Source: Rhodamnia argentea
Lineage: Eukaryota; Streptophyta; Magnoliopsida; Myrtales; Myrtaceae
Direction of reading: 5' to 3'
Assembly: GCF_020921035.1 (NCBI RefSeq)
Contig: NC_063151.1
Span: 20,094,934 to 20,158,933, forward strand
Length of the DNA stretch: 64,000 bases
In this document: positions 33,912-46,799 of the stretch, piece by piece
How positions within the stretch are numbered: position 1 is the first letter of the stretch
Layout: each line of letters opens with the position of its first letter
The notes under the pieces: model-generated
What the model was told of the DNA's origin: nothing
What the model saw: the letters and a program-made list of their open reading frames with translations, nothing else
Database searches by the model: none
Position numbers and translations under genes: made by a program

Positions 33912-34371
33912 TATTAAAAAAGGATCCAAACATTTTGCATTAAAAAGCTATATTTAAAGTGCATGCCTCATTCGACCAAATTAAAAAAAAAAAAGTGCAT
34001 GCCTCGCAAGATTTCAGAAAGAGAAATCATTCCAGACAGATATAGATGGTTATATTTCTCCCTTTCATTCAAAATTGAATAGTAACATGACGGAAGAAAA
34101 TGGGGAAAGTGGGCTTGGATCCGGATCCACGAGCTGTTGATCCAACAAGGAAGCCCATCAAGAGAGAGTTAACTACGTGCTTGGCAAGACTCAAATTCTC
34201 CATTATCTTAATTTGAATGGTCACAAGTCATAACAACCGGTGGGGTCACCTTGCTCCTCAAGTACATTTTTCTGCAGCTTATGATTTGTAGATCTCAAAA
34301 CAAGCTTTAAAATACAACCAAACATTAATTAAATTCAAGCCCAGTTTTGACCCAAATCCATCAGCATCATC

Positions 34372-34379
34372 TATAAATA
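34372..34379 (+). promoter_or_regulatory. TATA box
   Basis: TATAAATA lies about 140 bases before ATG 34511. It fits transcription starting near 34400, giving a leader of roughly 100 bases that includes a short (TG)n tract (about 34401-34415). Confidence 0.65.
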
Positions 34380-34510
34380 GGGGTCTTGAAGAAGCAGGAG
34401 TGTGTGTGTGTGTGTTAGCTTACAATCTCCATCCTTTGGCTGTTCGAGAACAGTTAAAAACCAGCAAAAGACAAGGGTAAAAGAGAGAAGTATCAGTCTT
34501 CTGAGATCTG

Positions 34511-34961
34511 ATGGTGGCTTTGAAATTCAACAAGAGGAGGGTTGACAGAGTCACCGCTCTCTGTGTCCTCTCAGGTCTACTTGTGGGTGGTCTGATCAGC
34601 TCGTCCTTAAATGGGTCTCAACGGAACATGGAGAAGAAAGAGGCTGAAGGCTACATGGGACTTGCAGAGCACTTTGGTACGACCACTGAACATGATAACT
34701 ATGGTGTGATCCTATCAATTTGGTCCTTTATAGTGTTGAATTCCGTTTTTTTTTTTTGCAGGTAACTTGCTTGGAGTAGTTCAGAAGAGCATGAGCGATG
34801 GTCTCTTCACTCTGGGAATCAAGTCTCTCCATTTCTTCATTGCACGGTCATTGCAGTTTAGATTCGTGCCGCCTCTGCAACAAGAAACCTCGATGATGTC
34901 AATCGTGTTCTGGGTTGTGCTTAGCAGATCGATTTCTTCCATGTCTATGTACTACCTTTAG
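34511..34961 (+). CDS. small unrecognised two-exon protein with one hydrophobic segment
   Basis: I do not recognise this family. Exon 1 (34511-34676) encodes MVALKFNKRRVDRVT, then a hydrophobic stretch ALCVLSGLLVGGLISS, then a charged NMEKKEAEGYMGLAEHFG. A GT donor at 34677 joins a T-rich AG acceptor at 34760-34761. Exon 2 (34762-34961) keeps frame and continues NLLGVVQKSMSDGLFTLGIK to a stop, 121 residues in all. The basic start followed by a single apolar helix suggests a signal anchor or type II membrane protein. The TATA box upstream supports transcription. The second half is weakly constrained by eye; exon 2 may be longer or the locus may be a truncated relic. Confidence 0.45.
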
Positions 34962-35508
34962 TGGGAAGAGATCAGAAATAAATCATAAGGACCTCGAGGC
35001 AATCGATACGGTAGAGAGTGCGGTCTTGCCCATGGGAAGAAGAAAATACATGTTCTACCCGAAAAGGAAAGAACAGAGAAAAATTTACACTCGTGTCATA
35101 CGGTCCGTGTACTGTGATGTGTTATGCCTTTGCTTTTGACCTTGAGGCTTGAACAACAAGATAGCTTCAAGATCACAGGAGCTTTTAAAGGTGCATTTCA
35201 AGAAGATTGCCTTGTACTTCTAAATCTTTCAGGAGAAGAAATAAACGAGAATCATCCAGACGAAAGACCCAATCCAGATGCCATAAGAGACTTCAACATA
35301 ATGAGATTGCTTCCATTAAGAATATTGTTAACTGATCAAGAGCAAGCGTTCGCAATCAAGTCAATAGCACTTATGGGGCTCCAGCGCAAGTCCGCTAATA
35401 ATAACTTAATCAATCTGTCAAGGAAGACGATAACTCTATCCTAAAAAGAATTAAAAGGTAAGCTTCCATTATATAATTATCCAGCTCCTAATAATAATCA
35501 GCAATATT
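34962..35508. other. region downstream of the small gene
   Basis: An open frame at about 35124-35444 (plus) contains a charged, non-repetitive stretch including ENHPDERPNPDAIRDFN. It might be a further exon of the upstream gene or of an unknown gene, but I found no convincing splice connection or family. The last bases are the 3' flank of the minus-strand DRB gene. Confidence 0.25.
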
Positions 35509-38500
35509 TCAGACACTTCCTTTAGATTTGTCAAAACCAACAATGCCGCCCAAGTTCTCCATGTTAGCACAGCCAGAGCAATTGTTTGTAGCTGAGGCCC
35601 CTTCATTGACTCCAGAAATCTTACTAGTCTCCCTCAACAAAGCACTAGCATCTCCGCAAGGAACCAGGAGTGTACCTTGAGTGCCGAGGTTGCCTTGATT
35701 GAAATTGGAAGGTAGGCACTGCAAATTCTGAAAATTAATTGAATTCACACGAGCAATGTCCACACATCTTTCGTTTTCATTTCCATTTGGATTGAGCCCC
35801 AAGTCCCTTGCCAACAGTCCAGATGCATCTTCTGAGACTCCAGACGGAACAGATTCATTGATCCCAAGATTTGAATTTCCCATATTCTGAATTTGATTAT
35901 TGCCCAGCTTATCCGCAGAGAGCTTCCTTTTCAATGACTTCTTCTTGAAGCGTGGTTTCTTTGCCTTTGGAGGATTTCCAGTGTCATCTGCATTAGTAAC
36001 CATCTCTGTCCCTCTCTTCTTGCATGGAACAACAGTCAGCTGAGAGTCAGTAATCAGTTTCTCGCATGAATTGGATGTACTCGACTGTATGGCAAGAAGA
36101 GCCGTTCGAGCAGCTTTAATCTCTGCTTCTTTCTTGGTTCTTGCAGAGGCACCAATGTAACGAATTCCTCCAATCTCAACAGTGCATGAAAAGTGAGGCA
36201 CTCTCCCAGGTGCCTCATCCTTTCGGCATTCATACAGGGGAATCGCATAATTCATCTTCTGTGCATATTCCTGAAGAAGGTTTTTGCATAACCCTGTCTC
36301 ATGCTGCAAAGAACAATCATTGAAACAAAGTCCAACTCATATAGGCACAGAAATGGGTCACAACTAACATAAATGCAAAGAACCATCTGGCCCAAAAGAG
36401 AAGAAGATGCCAAAAAAAAAAAAAAAAAAACCAACAACAACAACAACAGCTACAAGGGAAACAGAGAAACAGATTCAATTTCGCAGTCGCAGACCAACGA
36501 AAGATACAAGGATCAGAAACTTCCCTAAGAGACTTCACATCTGTACCGACATGATTATATGTTATGTAAAAGGTTGAAGACAGATGAGAAAATTCTGACT
36601 AGACTAGATGTACAGACATCAGTCTTGTTAATTGCCAAGTGTCAATGCCAACGACTAGAGAAGAGAACCATGGAACCGAGAAGGAACTTGTAATGTAAGT
36701 CCCGTCCCATTACTACTTATTAAGCATGTATACAGCAGTACAGTGAACCCTCCATCATTCAATTATATCTTGTACTTGGAATAATGAATTTTGAATATAA
36801 AGGAATGCAATGATTAATAAGGCCTAGAAGGATTAAGTATCTTGCTCCTGCTAACCAAGATTAATCATACAGCAACCACCAAAAAACCAAATCATCTCCT
36901 AGATATCAATTATGCACATAGACAGCAGAATTTGTGCATGACACATAGAAAACTATCAATATGATTGCGGTAGGCTGAATAATACTTTAATTGCTTAATG
37001 AGGTCTTGCAGGAGCTTTAGCACACTTATAGTTCAACTATTCAGCAATCATAATATTGAGTCAGCTAGTCAATTCCAAACTATAAGCAATAAATCTGCAA
37101 AATCGTTGTTCCATTAAAAAAATAAGGAAAACACCTATCTTATCATGGGTATGCTATAGAATATATGTACAATTTAATCTTATCTAGTAGTGCCTATTGA
37201 ACTTACAACTGGTTGAGAAATGCTGTCACTAATTTCACCGGACTTTGATAACTCCAGCAGTGCAACTCCGGCAGCTGACTGCTCGGCTGCTTTCCGATTG
37301 AAGAACCCAGGTAAAGAATCATATCTGACATCGTTAACAATCACTGTTGATCTGAATGAAGGTTCATGCGAAGGACCTTCTTTTATGGTCTCATAGACGG
37401 GGGTTGGTCGTCCCACTTTTTGTGCATACTCTTGCAACCGACTCTTGAAGACGTAGCAATTTGAGACACCTGCTTTTTATCCAAAAACATATTATCAATA
37501 ACTAAATGAAGTTGGAACTTCGGAAATATCAAGCAGGCATTAAAAGTGAGTTCCCCTCCTCTACCCCCCCAACAAAACACCAAAACAAAACAAAAAACCA
37601 AAAAAAATCCAGAAAAAAGGAAAATGAACAACACACCCACCAATCCCAAAAAGTTCATTGTTCTAGACTCGTGAGGAATTCAATTACTTTTGTATGCTCC
37701 AGTATTTGCTTTGCAAGGGTGTTAGATTTTTCTGAATGGATAAAAGTACTTCCCTCTTTGCAATTGTAATTATTCATATATTTCATCAATATTTTGGTTT
37801 CATTTGCGTTCTTTGATGTTACATTTCTAAACGGATACAACTTACAAGTGCTTCTCTCTTTTAAATTGTGATTATTTAATATATTTCAGCAATATTTTTG
37901 TTTCAAGTACATTGAATTTGTCAGGATATTGGAGGACATGACTAACTGAAGGACTTTAAGTATTTTATGCTAAAGATTGATAATATCCATGATGTGGCTA
38001 TGATCCAAGGTTCGATGCTTATGGTGGGGTAAAGCATGTCTTTAATAAATTCCTTTTCGTGATTAGACAAGTTCCACTAGAAAAATTGACTAAAAATTAC
38101 ATAATCAGTTTTCAGTTTGCAATTAGTGTTGATAGACCTTTTAATGCATAGATAGATTATAAAATTTAATTGACGTTTTCATACTAAAAAAATTTGATGG
38201 ATGAGGCTAAAAATGTTGAAATTGCTTGAAATAAAGTCAAACACTTATCGCTACGTGAAGAAAAAGGTGAAGTTTCAATACATCATTAGATTTTTTGCTA
38301 AAGTTGCAATTTGTGCAAGAAATGCTTCAAAGTTACAGTTAAAATCATGATTTGGTAGTTCATTTTGTCTATATTAAGTGGTACTGCGTTGAGAACCTGT
38401 GCAAAGCATAGGCTTATGTCTAGGTTAACAGTAAGAAAAAGACAAAAGAAACATGGAAAAGCAGATCTACTAGCAGTAATATACATGATGCAAAGTTGAG

Positions 38501-39520
38501 GGATACTCGATAATGGTAAAGTGTCCACCATAGCGGATATGGGCACCGAGAGAGAGAGAGAGAGAGAGTTAAGTTTTGAGCACTGCACTAAACGGAAGGG
38601 GAGAAGATTGATCTCCATCTTTAGTGTTTTGAGTAAAACAAGAAAAGAAGGATTCCTTCTTCCAGGTTACCACTTCAAGAAACAAGCACGCACAGAAATC
38701 TCAATGAAAGATCAGAACCAAAAAATACCACACCAGGGATTAAATTAGTGGGCATTATTTATGCCAAACTTCTTAATAGGAGTCACTGATGTTCCTCAAG
38801 AAAAATCTTGTATTTCCTGGTTCACGAAGAATCTGAGGAGAAGATAAGCAATTTCTCAAGTGGAGGGAAATCTTCTCTTGCGAAGTTGTAATTTGCAGAA
38901 AAGGGTATCAGCCATAATTTCATCATGATCATATCCTTCAGAAGTACACAAGAAAGATGAATAATGTGATCATTCCGCTCTGTTAATGCCGAAATGACGA
39001 GGTGCCAGAAAGATTAAATCCCCTTTCACGCACATTGGAATTCAAAAGAAATCGTGACAGCAGTTCTCCACGAGAACAAAGAAAAGGAAGCGGCAATAGA
39101 GCCCGCTTGAACAGCTATGCTTCACACACTTGAGCACATAACATCTCAGCAGTGCCAGAAACATCTGGGGTTACTCAGCCAACAGTCATTCCTTGCAAAA
39201 AGAGGGAGGCTCGAGAAGGAAAGACTCCATTTTTGACATTTTACACGATCAGATTTTCAGAAAAAGAAGCAATGGTCCACCTGGGTCATCTGGGTTCTTG
39301 CAATATGATGCCAACTACCAAGAAAAATGAAAGATAAAGAACAGGGAACACTTTGGAATTATTTCACAGAAACACTCCAACGTCGGCAACATATTCACAG
39401 AGAGAGGGCAAGAGTAAAATCTGCACATACCTTTCCAAAGATGAACACATGTGAAGCAGAAGAAACCAGACATGAAAAACAAAAACCTTTGATACCTGAG
39501 AAGCCGTCGTTCGCGGGCAT
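35509..39520 (-). CDS. DRB4: double-stranded RNA-binding protein (DRB4-like)
   Basis: Plant DRB protein. Such proteins bind duplex RNA and assist Dicer-like enzymes in small-RNA production and antiviral silencing (family knowledge; which DLL partner is not inferable). Coding exons (minus): 39520-39496, 37469-37207, 36303-35509, totalling 1083 nt or 360 residues, all junctions in frame. The first exon encodes only MPANDGFSG. The first dsRBD spans about 13-83 (YVFKSRLQEYAQKVG, HEPSFRSTVIVNDVRYDS, NRKAAEQSAAGVALLEL). The second spans about 101-170 (KNLLQEYAQKMNYAIPLY, HFSCTVEIGGIRYIG, KKEAEIKAARTALL). A basic nuclear signal follows at about 209-223 (KAKKPRFKKKSLKRK), then an Asn/Gly/Ser-rich tail without a third domain. 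DRB4 is the closest by layout, but another two-domain DRB is possible. Confidence 0.92.
37470..39495 (-). other. DRB intron 1 (2.0 kb)
   Basis: This long first intron separates the nine-residue first exon from the first dsRBD exon. It is AT-rich, with a (GA)n tract near 38550-38568 and A/C-rich stretches at about 37560-37620. No independent gene was recognised. Confidence 0.6.
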
Positions 39521-40083
39521 CGTTTGCTCAGAATGATGATGATCCAACGCGGCGAACCGGTGAGAGGAATTTATGCTGTCTCGGGTTCTGCTCGCGGATT
39601 CTGGGTACAGCACGAAAGCCAAGAGGAGATGAATCTCGCGATCGGAATAGGAATTCTTCTGCAACCGAACGCCGTGAGATTTCGATTCGAAGAAAGAAAA
39701 AACAGAGGAATAAACCCAAGAGAAGGGAAAGGAAAAGACGCGAGATAAGGCCTGCGCTTTGCGCTCGCAGACAGTGCTCGATTCTGCTTCGAAGGCTAAA
39801 ACCCCAAGAGGGTTTTTTTTTTTGGTTTTCTTTATTATTTGCCAATAAATTAATACTGATTTTTTTCCCTTTTTTCTCTCTATTCAAGTCATAATTATTA
39901 GAGATTTTTCCTTTTTGTGCTTCCTTTTTAAGGGCTGTTGTAAATTGCCCCCGGTTCCAAAGTATGCAATTTGCCCCATGTATTTTTAAGAATCCTTTGC
40001 AACGTGTTCTTTTGTCATTGACTCTGATTAAATTTTGCTTATAATTGTGACAATGTGATAACATGTGACTGATTTTTGAGGAT
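39521..40083 (-). promoter_or_regulatory. 5' leader and promoter of the DRB gene
   Basis: Sequence just before the minus-strand ATG is moderately GC-rich and likely 5' UTR to about 39770. Beyond it lies a T-run (39810-39820) and AT-rich DNA. The distal part (about 39945-40050) resembles a repeat also seen near 28235. Confidence 0.4.
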
Positions 40084-40088
40084 AAATT

Positions 40089-40091
<3 letters not shown>

Positions 40092-40125
<34 letters not shown>
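40092..40125. repeat. (TA)n microsatellite
   Basis: About 17 uninterrupted TA units. Confidence 0.9.
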
Positions 40126-40128
<3 letters not shown>

Positions 40129-40129
40129 A

Positions 40130-40350
40130 AAAATCTCAAATTGGTACATCTGTCACGAAAAATCCCAAACTAATTTTTTTACCATGAAAAACCTCATACC
40201 GGTACATCTATGAAAAATTTATTCAAATCTAATTTTTTTATCACAAAAATCCCGAAACTAATACATCCGTGACAAATTTATTCTAATTTAATTTTTGACC
40301 GCAAAAAATCACAAATTGATACACATGTGATAAATTTATCCCCTACTAGT
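40130..40350. repeat. degenerate ~60-bp tandem repeat
   Basis: Four copies of a unit of the form AAAAATCYCAAAYTRRTACATCTGTGA followed by AAATTTATTCTAATTTAATTTTT, each diverged, in direct orientation. No coding sense. Confidence 0.6.
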
Positions 40351-43300
40351 TTAGGTGAAATTCGTGGTATTAACTCTGTTGAATTTTATGTGGTGTACGG
40401 GAAGTACCGTGATCCGCCTATGTAAGCCACCACACCCTTAGATCACATTGCATAACTGCTAAAAGATAGTTATTAGTTTTTCAAACGTGAATGAGTATCA
40501 CGTCTTTAGACATCCTTTCCTCTGTCAGTCCCTATAACAACGTTCCTTCATAAGAGAACAAAGAGAAGAACAGAGAATGAACGTACGACGAATTCCGACT
40601 CCACTTCTGAACGTCAAATAGACAAATGATCTCTCGAGAAACCGCAACAATAATATTTAATCTGTGAAAGATGAGGAATGTTCATTAATCATGATATACT
40701 TCTACGATATTCAAGTAATATCCGGGCTTTTTAATTTCGTGTAACTTGTTGAGTATGTAATGGGATGCATTCCCATCATTGGTATCGTAGTCTATGTTTT
40801 TGTTTCCTGATTGATTGTCAAGTTTTGTTCTCGAATTAGTGCGAAAACCATGTTTTTCGAACATACTGTTCACGGTTCTTTTGTGACTTTCTGTTTAATG
40901 AAAATGACTTCTGAGTATACCATCAAACTCGTATCGACGAAATGACTGTTTTGAGAGGTGAAACCTTGCCGGATGACACCTGACAAAGCCACATGCGCCT
41001 CCACACGCCAGATGGATCCGGTGCACATGGCCATCTTGTGCCACGTGTGTGGCATGTGTCACGAACTAAAATATGAATTTTTTTTTAGGTTAATGGGTTG
41101 TTAGGTTAATTATTTGACTAACCTAATTTGAAATCGTCAAAGCCCTACCAAGTCGCATCTTAGGTTTAATTTCATGCAAAAATTTATCTTGGAATCGCCA
41201 AGAATCATTTTTGGTAGGTTGATTATAAATGTAAATGAAAAGGTGCGGAAAACTATTTTATTTCTACGAACCGGAGATTAAGTGGTCGGGGACTTGGTTA
41301 CACTAATTTTTCAATTAATGCCCTTTCGGTATCAATTTCCATAAAAATCCTTGATTTGGTGATAAATTTAATTTTTAGGTGTTTTTTTTTATAAATGCAA
41401 TGCTAATGCAACATGGCAAAATATGCATGAATAATGTGCATGACATGGCAAATATGATGCTAAACTATGCTATGCAATGAGGATGGCATTTTTTTTGGTA
41501 TTTTTATAAATTTTCGGATTTATGAAAAATAAAGATAAAAACTACCCTAAAGTGAAATGACATTCGTTATAGTTGAAGAAATTGATTTCTCAAAGTCCCT
41601 ACACATATTAAATGTTATTTTGACATGAGAAGTATGAAAAAAATGTGATTTACCTTAAAGATATCATTTTTTTGGTATTTTTTTAAGAATTCAATTAGAA
41701 AGGAAAAGTGCAAAAGTTAAACAAAAACAAACAATTTTGCCCATAATACAACTTAAATTCCGAAAATTCCGATTTAATTTGTAATGCGCTCTTACATTAG
41801 GGCCAGAAAACGAATTGAATACGGAATTACTGCCATCCCTATGTACATAGGGCAAATCATGAAATTCTACTTGGAATTATCAATCCGCCTCTCAAAATCG
41901 AGGTTAGATGTATAATTCACATGTACGGGCGCAATTGTATTTCAAAATAGAAGTCAAATTAATGCTTTAATATACGTATTCCGAAAGGACAAGGCACAAA
42001 GTAGAGCATGTATTACGAGCATGATTGTTTATTAATGTGCAAACTTCGGCACACATAAAATCAAACAATCACATAACTAAATATGCATGAGCATGATAAA
42101 TAAAGTGCAAGAATAAAAGCAAGCTTATCCACAAGGCAGCATGGCTGGACAACTTCGCAATTTTAGAGTTTATTGCTGAAAATTCACAGGCTAACTTAGC
42201 CTTGTCCAAAAAATTCACTTCTTTCTAGAAGCGTGCAATTTGTTCAATTTAGCCTTGAATAAAACATGTAAAATAATCCGCAAATTTTGAGAAAAGACAC
42301 GTTCCAATCAAATTTGTCAATTCTCGAAAATATGCATGGTATTTAACAACGTTTATCAATCAAATTGAACTTCTCAAAAATTAGAATTTTTTGTGCAAAT
42401 CTTCCAATTTTTCTGTTTTTACCAATATTTGAGAATCAATGCTCGTTGATCAAAGACCGAAGGCCTTGAGCATACATGGTTGTGCCATGTTTCACACTGA
42501 CTCTAGGTTGCGGAACGAACGTCGCATATGAGGTCGGGTGAAGATAGCATGACAAGGTGCAAAAGCTCTAAATTGGTCGAACCTTGATAAACGACCAAAA
42601 AATTCCTTCTTCCTTGATAAAAAATTAGGTTTTTCTTAAATTTTGATTGCAAAAACATATAAATTCAGAAAAATATATGAACATTTACAAGTTTTCAATC
42701 CAACTATCACATATTGTGCAATTCAAAAACTAACGAAATCACCTTTTTTCCGAGCAAAATTCTGCACTTGATCAATCAAAGATAGTCGCCAAAAAATAGC
42801 ACCTTTTGGATCCTATCTGCAGCGAAAATTGTCCTTGATTCCGTAGAACTCTAACGCAAATCATCAGCTATGTTACTTCTAATAACAATCGAAAGATCTC
42901 TAAAATTATTGGGTTAATTTAGGGTTATAGTAGAGAGAAATTATCAAATTTAGATTACAAGTGATGTTAAAAAGTTTTAATTCTTGAAATTAACGAATAT
43001 CAACATTTCTTTGCCAGAGCAAAATTAATCAAATATTCACCGAACTATTGCAATATTCAAAATTTGTTAGTATTTCATGTTAGAATTCAGACCTGTGTCA
43101 ACAAACATGAAATTAATTTTGAAATGGCTCATTGGTTTAATCACTTAATTTTCAATGCTAAATTTTCGACAGTTCTCTCTAAAGAGACAGATCAAAAGTT
43201 AGAGATAGGACAAAAAAAAAAAATTAAATATTTCCATCTTGACTTGTTCTACAATGTACTCCAAAATGTGCGGACATTTTTTTGTTTATAATAAATGGTT

Positions 43301-43445
43301 TTCTGACAAACTATGTTAGGAAAAGTGTGCTTGGTGGAATTTGTTAGCAATCCTTAAAAAATAGTTTTGTTGTCTCCATCAATGGCATGTCATTCAATTG
43401 TTTGAACCTAACTTGCAGTCAGATTGGCAAAAAAAATCAGCCAAC

Positions 43446-43479
<34 letters not shown>

Positions 43480-43737
43480 CTGTATCCAGATAAATTCTTA
43501 CTTTTTTACTGTTTCACAATGGGCATACTTTTTTTTTTTTTTTTGCCGTACAATGGGCATACTTGACTTATTCTTACCCCAACGCCCAATTATTCACATG
43601 TAGATGAACGTATAATTTTGTATAATTTTCTTTTTTGGATTTAAATTTTATTCCGATCAAGTTATCATAAAGATTTAACGACAGTAACAGTTGCTTTGCA
43701 GATAGCAATTTCGATTGATTCGGCAAGAAGCTCTCAA
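40351..43737. other. AT-rich repeat-derived spacer
   Basis: No gene was recognised. The stretch at about 41090-41390 (with TGGAATCGCCAAGAATC and CCGGAGATTAAGTGGTCGG) has the feel of a retrotransposon leader or LTR, and 42430-42600 is similarly non-random, but I could define no ends. A (TA)n tract lies at 43448-43476, and an 18-base T-run near 43528-43545. Confidence 0.3.
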
Positions 43738-46470
43738 TGTAGCACCCCCCACTCCGGGTAACACCAAAGAGACTGTGACATCCCACACCGTCACATCTAA
43801 CTATTATCATTATCATCATTATCAGGTAAATATTTTCATACAACGGAAGGTTTTAAATATTAATTAAGTTGAAATCAACAAGTGGATGATACAAGTCAAA
43901 CATTTCCTTTAGCATAGCAAATATTCACATACAAGGTTCACTTAGTCGCAGTAGTCAACCTGGGGAATACATACACTATCTAGCCCCATCTACCAAACGG
44001 ACCGCACAACTACTAGTCAGTCATATATTCAAAATGCTGCAACTTTAGCTCCAACTATGTGGACTTCCAAAAAGGCCATCTCTTCGCCATTTCGTCCCCG
44101 TCTAGGCTGCCATCCCGGCCTACCCTCTTCCATCGAAGAGATCGTGGGGAATGGAACCCTCATGCTGTCCGTAGATCACTAGTAACACGGACACAAACCT
44201 ATTTACCATCGGGGCCATGCCAACTCCGACGTCGGCAGTAAGGGTCGCGACCACGCGAGTGAACGAGATCCCATGCTCGTTTGGAATGTCAAAATCTTGT
44301 ATCTCACTCTCAAGCTCAATGGGAAGATCATAGCGAGAGTCTGGGGGAATCGCAATGGAACCCATACCTGTCAATCTAAAAGACAACAATACCACAAGTG
44401 TAAGACTTTTTAACAAGTAAATTCAATCACTCTAATGCTCGCTCGAATCATCATAGATCTCAAATCCATAATCAGCATAGCAATCGGTTCATAGAACAAG
44501 TGTCACATATAAGGGTTTATATATGCAAATTACCACATGTAAATGCAATACGCCAATGTAAGAATGCAAATCACCCATGTACACCACATACCACCATTTT
44601 CTGAGTCAATTCCCAACTCGTAATATCAATATTTTTGCCTTGCTTTATGGCCGACCTTCATGGCAACTCCCCGCCATGGATTCCTCACTCCGAGGCTTCG
44701 CGTTATCACTCGGTCCACCTTGTGCCACCTACCAAGGCATCTCGTCTCCCTCGGGGAAAATTGAGCTCATTTCTTTTCGTGGCCTCACCCCGCAACTCCG
44801 GTCGCCAAATGTCATGAAGTGGACATGCTAATGCAATGATATGAGTCTCATAGGCAAGTCAATTCCACAACTCGCACGCTAATAAAACATCACAGTTCGG
44901 TTATGTAAGTCTCAATATAGTCGTTCTTGGTAATCACCACACAACCAGTGCACCTAGGTCTACGTATGTCCTTAGATGTTCAATCACTTAGAATACTACA
45001 TACTATGTTCTCCTGTTCTTGGCAGTTTATCCTCCCTCGATGCGGCTACCTAAACTCAAATGAGGTCAATCATAATTACAAATTGATGCCACAAGCTATT
45101 AACATTCTCGGTCGCCTCTCTCTTTCATCGCCAATTCCTAGTTCAATATTCTTACTAGTAAACTTCTCGCAATTACCAGCAAAATTCCCAAGCTAGACGA
45201 CCCTATGTTCCCCATATCAAAGTGTACGACCATCGGGGCTAGCACTACCCTCCCACGCAAGGTCGTTGCCAACGCTATTCCTCGGTGCTAGGTTCGATCG
45301 ACACCAATGACTTCATTAGACTCACTACCAATTTCCCTTTTCCACCGAGAGCAATCTTCCAAATTCGAGTTCACGGCCAACGACACAAGTTCAACTACTT
45401 TCCATGCTAAGCTATCGACGCTAAATACCACATATAGTAAATCACTTCTCACTGCCCTCAAATTACCGTGCATCCCGTCCTTCACCAATTGAGCTCAAGG
45501 TCTTTGCTCCTCTTCTCACCGACCCAAATTCCTTAAATGTGGCTGAACGTATCATGAAACGGGGGAGGGTGAGAGAGAGAATTTGACTGTACGTCCTTTC
45601 TGGTCGGCAATAGGTTGGAACAACGGCTTGATTTCTGGCGGAAGTTGGCGGTCGACGGAGACGCAAATTCTTCAGCTTCACCGAGAGCTCTTGGAGAGGA
45701 ATTCCACCGCAAACAATGAAGTTTACTGAGCCTTTCTCTTTTTCTTACCCCCACTGGCGGATTACACGATGAAGTGCTCCTCATGATGGCTTTTCATTCT
45801 CCATAAGTCTTATGATCATTCTTTTGGTGAGGTATGGCATGCTTCTCACAACCAACCATCACACACACACACACGCACGGCACCTCACTTCCCGCTCCTA
45901 ATTTGCCCACACGGCCAACCGCCACTTCAATTTGTCGCCCACCTGGCCAATTTCATGTGACATTACCCTCCTTGAACCTTAGTCATGTCACACACGGTCG
46001 GCTGTGTATCAATGAGTCGCTAATTCGATATGGACGAGATCTTTGAGCCGAATTTCAAGGAGAATAATTCATTTCTGAGTTTGAATAATTAGCCGCACCA
46101 CATTGGGCGCATTTCGAAAATTTAGTACTATAAACCTTAGACTCAAGATAGATGAAATTTCTAAGATAAAATTCTCGATAATTTGATCGTGCTATGATAT
46201 GTGACGTCACACATTTCCCTGCCGATCGCTCTCTGTATAACTTGTTGGGAATACCTTTCGCAATATATCCAAAATGACCTTCGTATGGGAAAAAGGAACT
46301 TTTTGTCCCACTATGTAGGATTTTCACAACACTATCTAATAATATGTTCTAAAAAGAACATTTATTGAAAAGGGCGCATCTGTCTCTCAAATTACAATCC
46401 CTTATGGTAGTAATCGAATATTACAGTCAAAATAACACTAATTTAGGGAGCTTGTTTCCAGGATGCTACA
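43738..46470. mobile_element. long solo LTR
   Basis: Begins TGTAGCACCCC and ends GGATGCTACA, an inverted TG...CA pair that extends to TGTAGCAYCC at both ends. The five-base target duplication CTCAA is perfect on both sides (43733-43737, 46471-46475). No primer-binding site, gag or pol frame was seen inside, so a solo LTR of 2733 bp fits best. Orientation is unresolved. Such LTR length is found in large Ty3/gypsy elements. Confidence 0.75.
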
Positions 46471-46799
46471 CTCAAGTGGGCAGCAACACCATAATTATTA
46501 AGTGAAATCTTCCACTTGTACCCAAACGGAGGAATGTGCCTAATCACTTCCCATTACCTTCTACAATAAAGGATTGTTTTTGTATGAACCTAAGTTGACT
46601 GTACGCAAAGTTACCCATGTACACAGGTATGTATAGTCATCTCTTATTAACGAATGAAAATAATCACAGTCACTCGTTTTTCATATAAATTACTGGGTAT
46701 GATCATCAATTATTATTCAAGGTCACCGGATGTATCGGATAACTTTATTCCTAACACGTTGTGAATGTGAACATTTAAGTAATCCATTAGCCTGAAAGA

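Noticed and set aside
39528-40139. 203-residue minus-strand frame upstream of DRB
   Set aside because: It starts in the TA microsatellite and consists of low-complexity leader/promoter sequence. The DRB start at 39520 is in another frame.
43777-43790. Alternative LTR start at TGTGACATCCC
   Set aside because: No matching end or target duplication, whereas TGTAGCACC at 43738 pairs with GGATGCTACA and CTCAA flanks.
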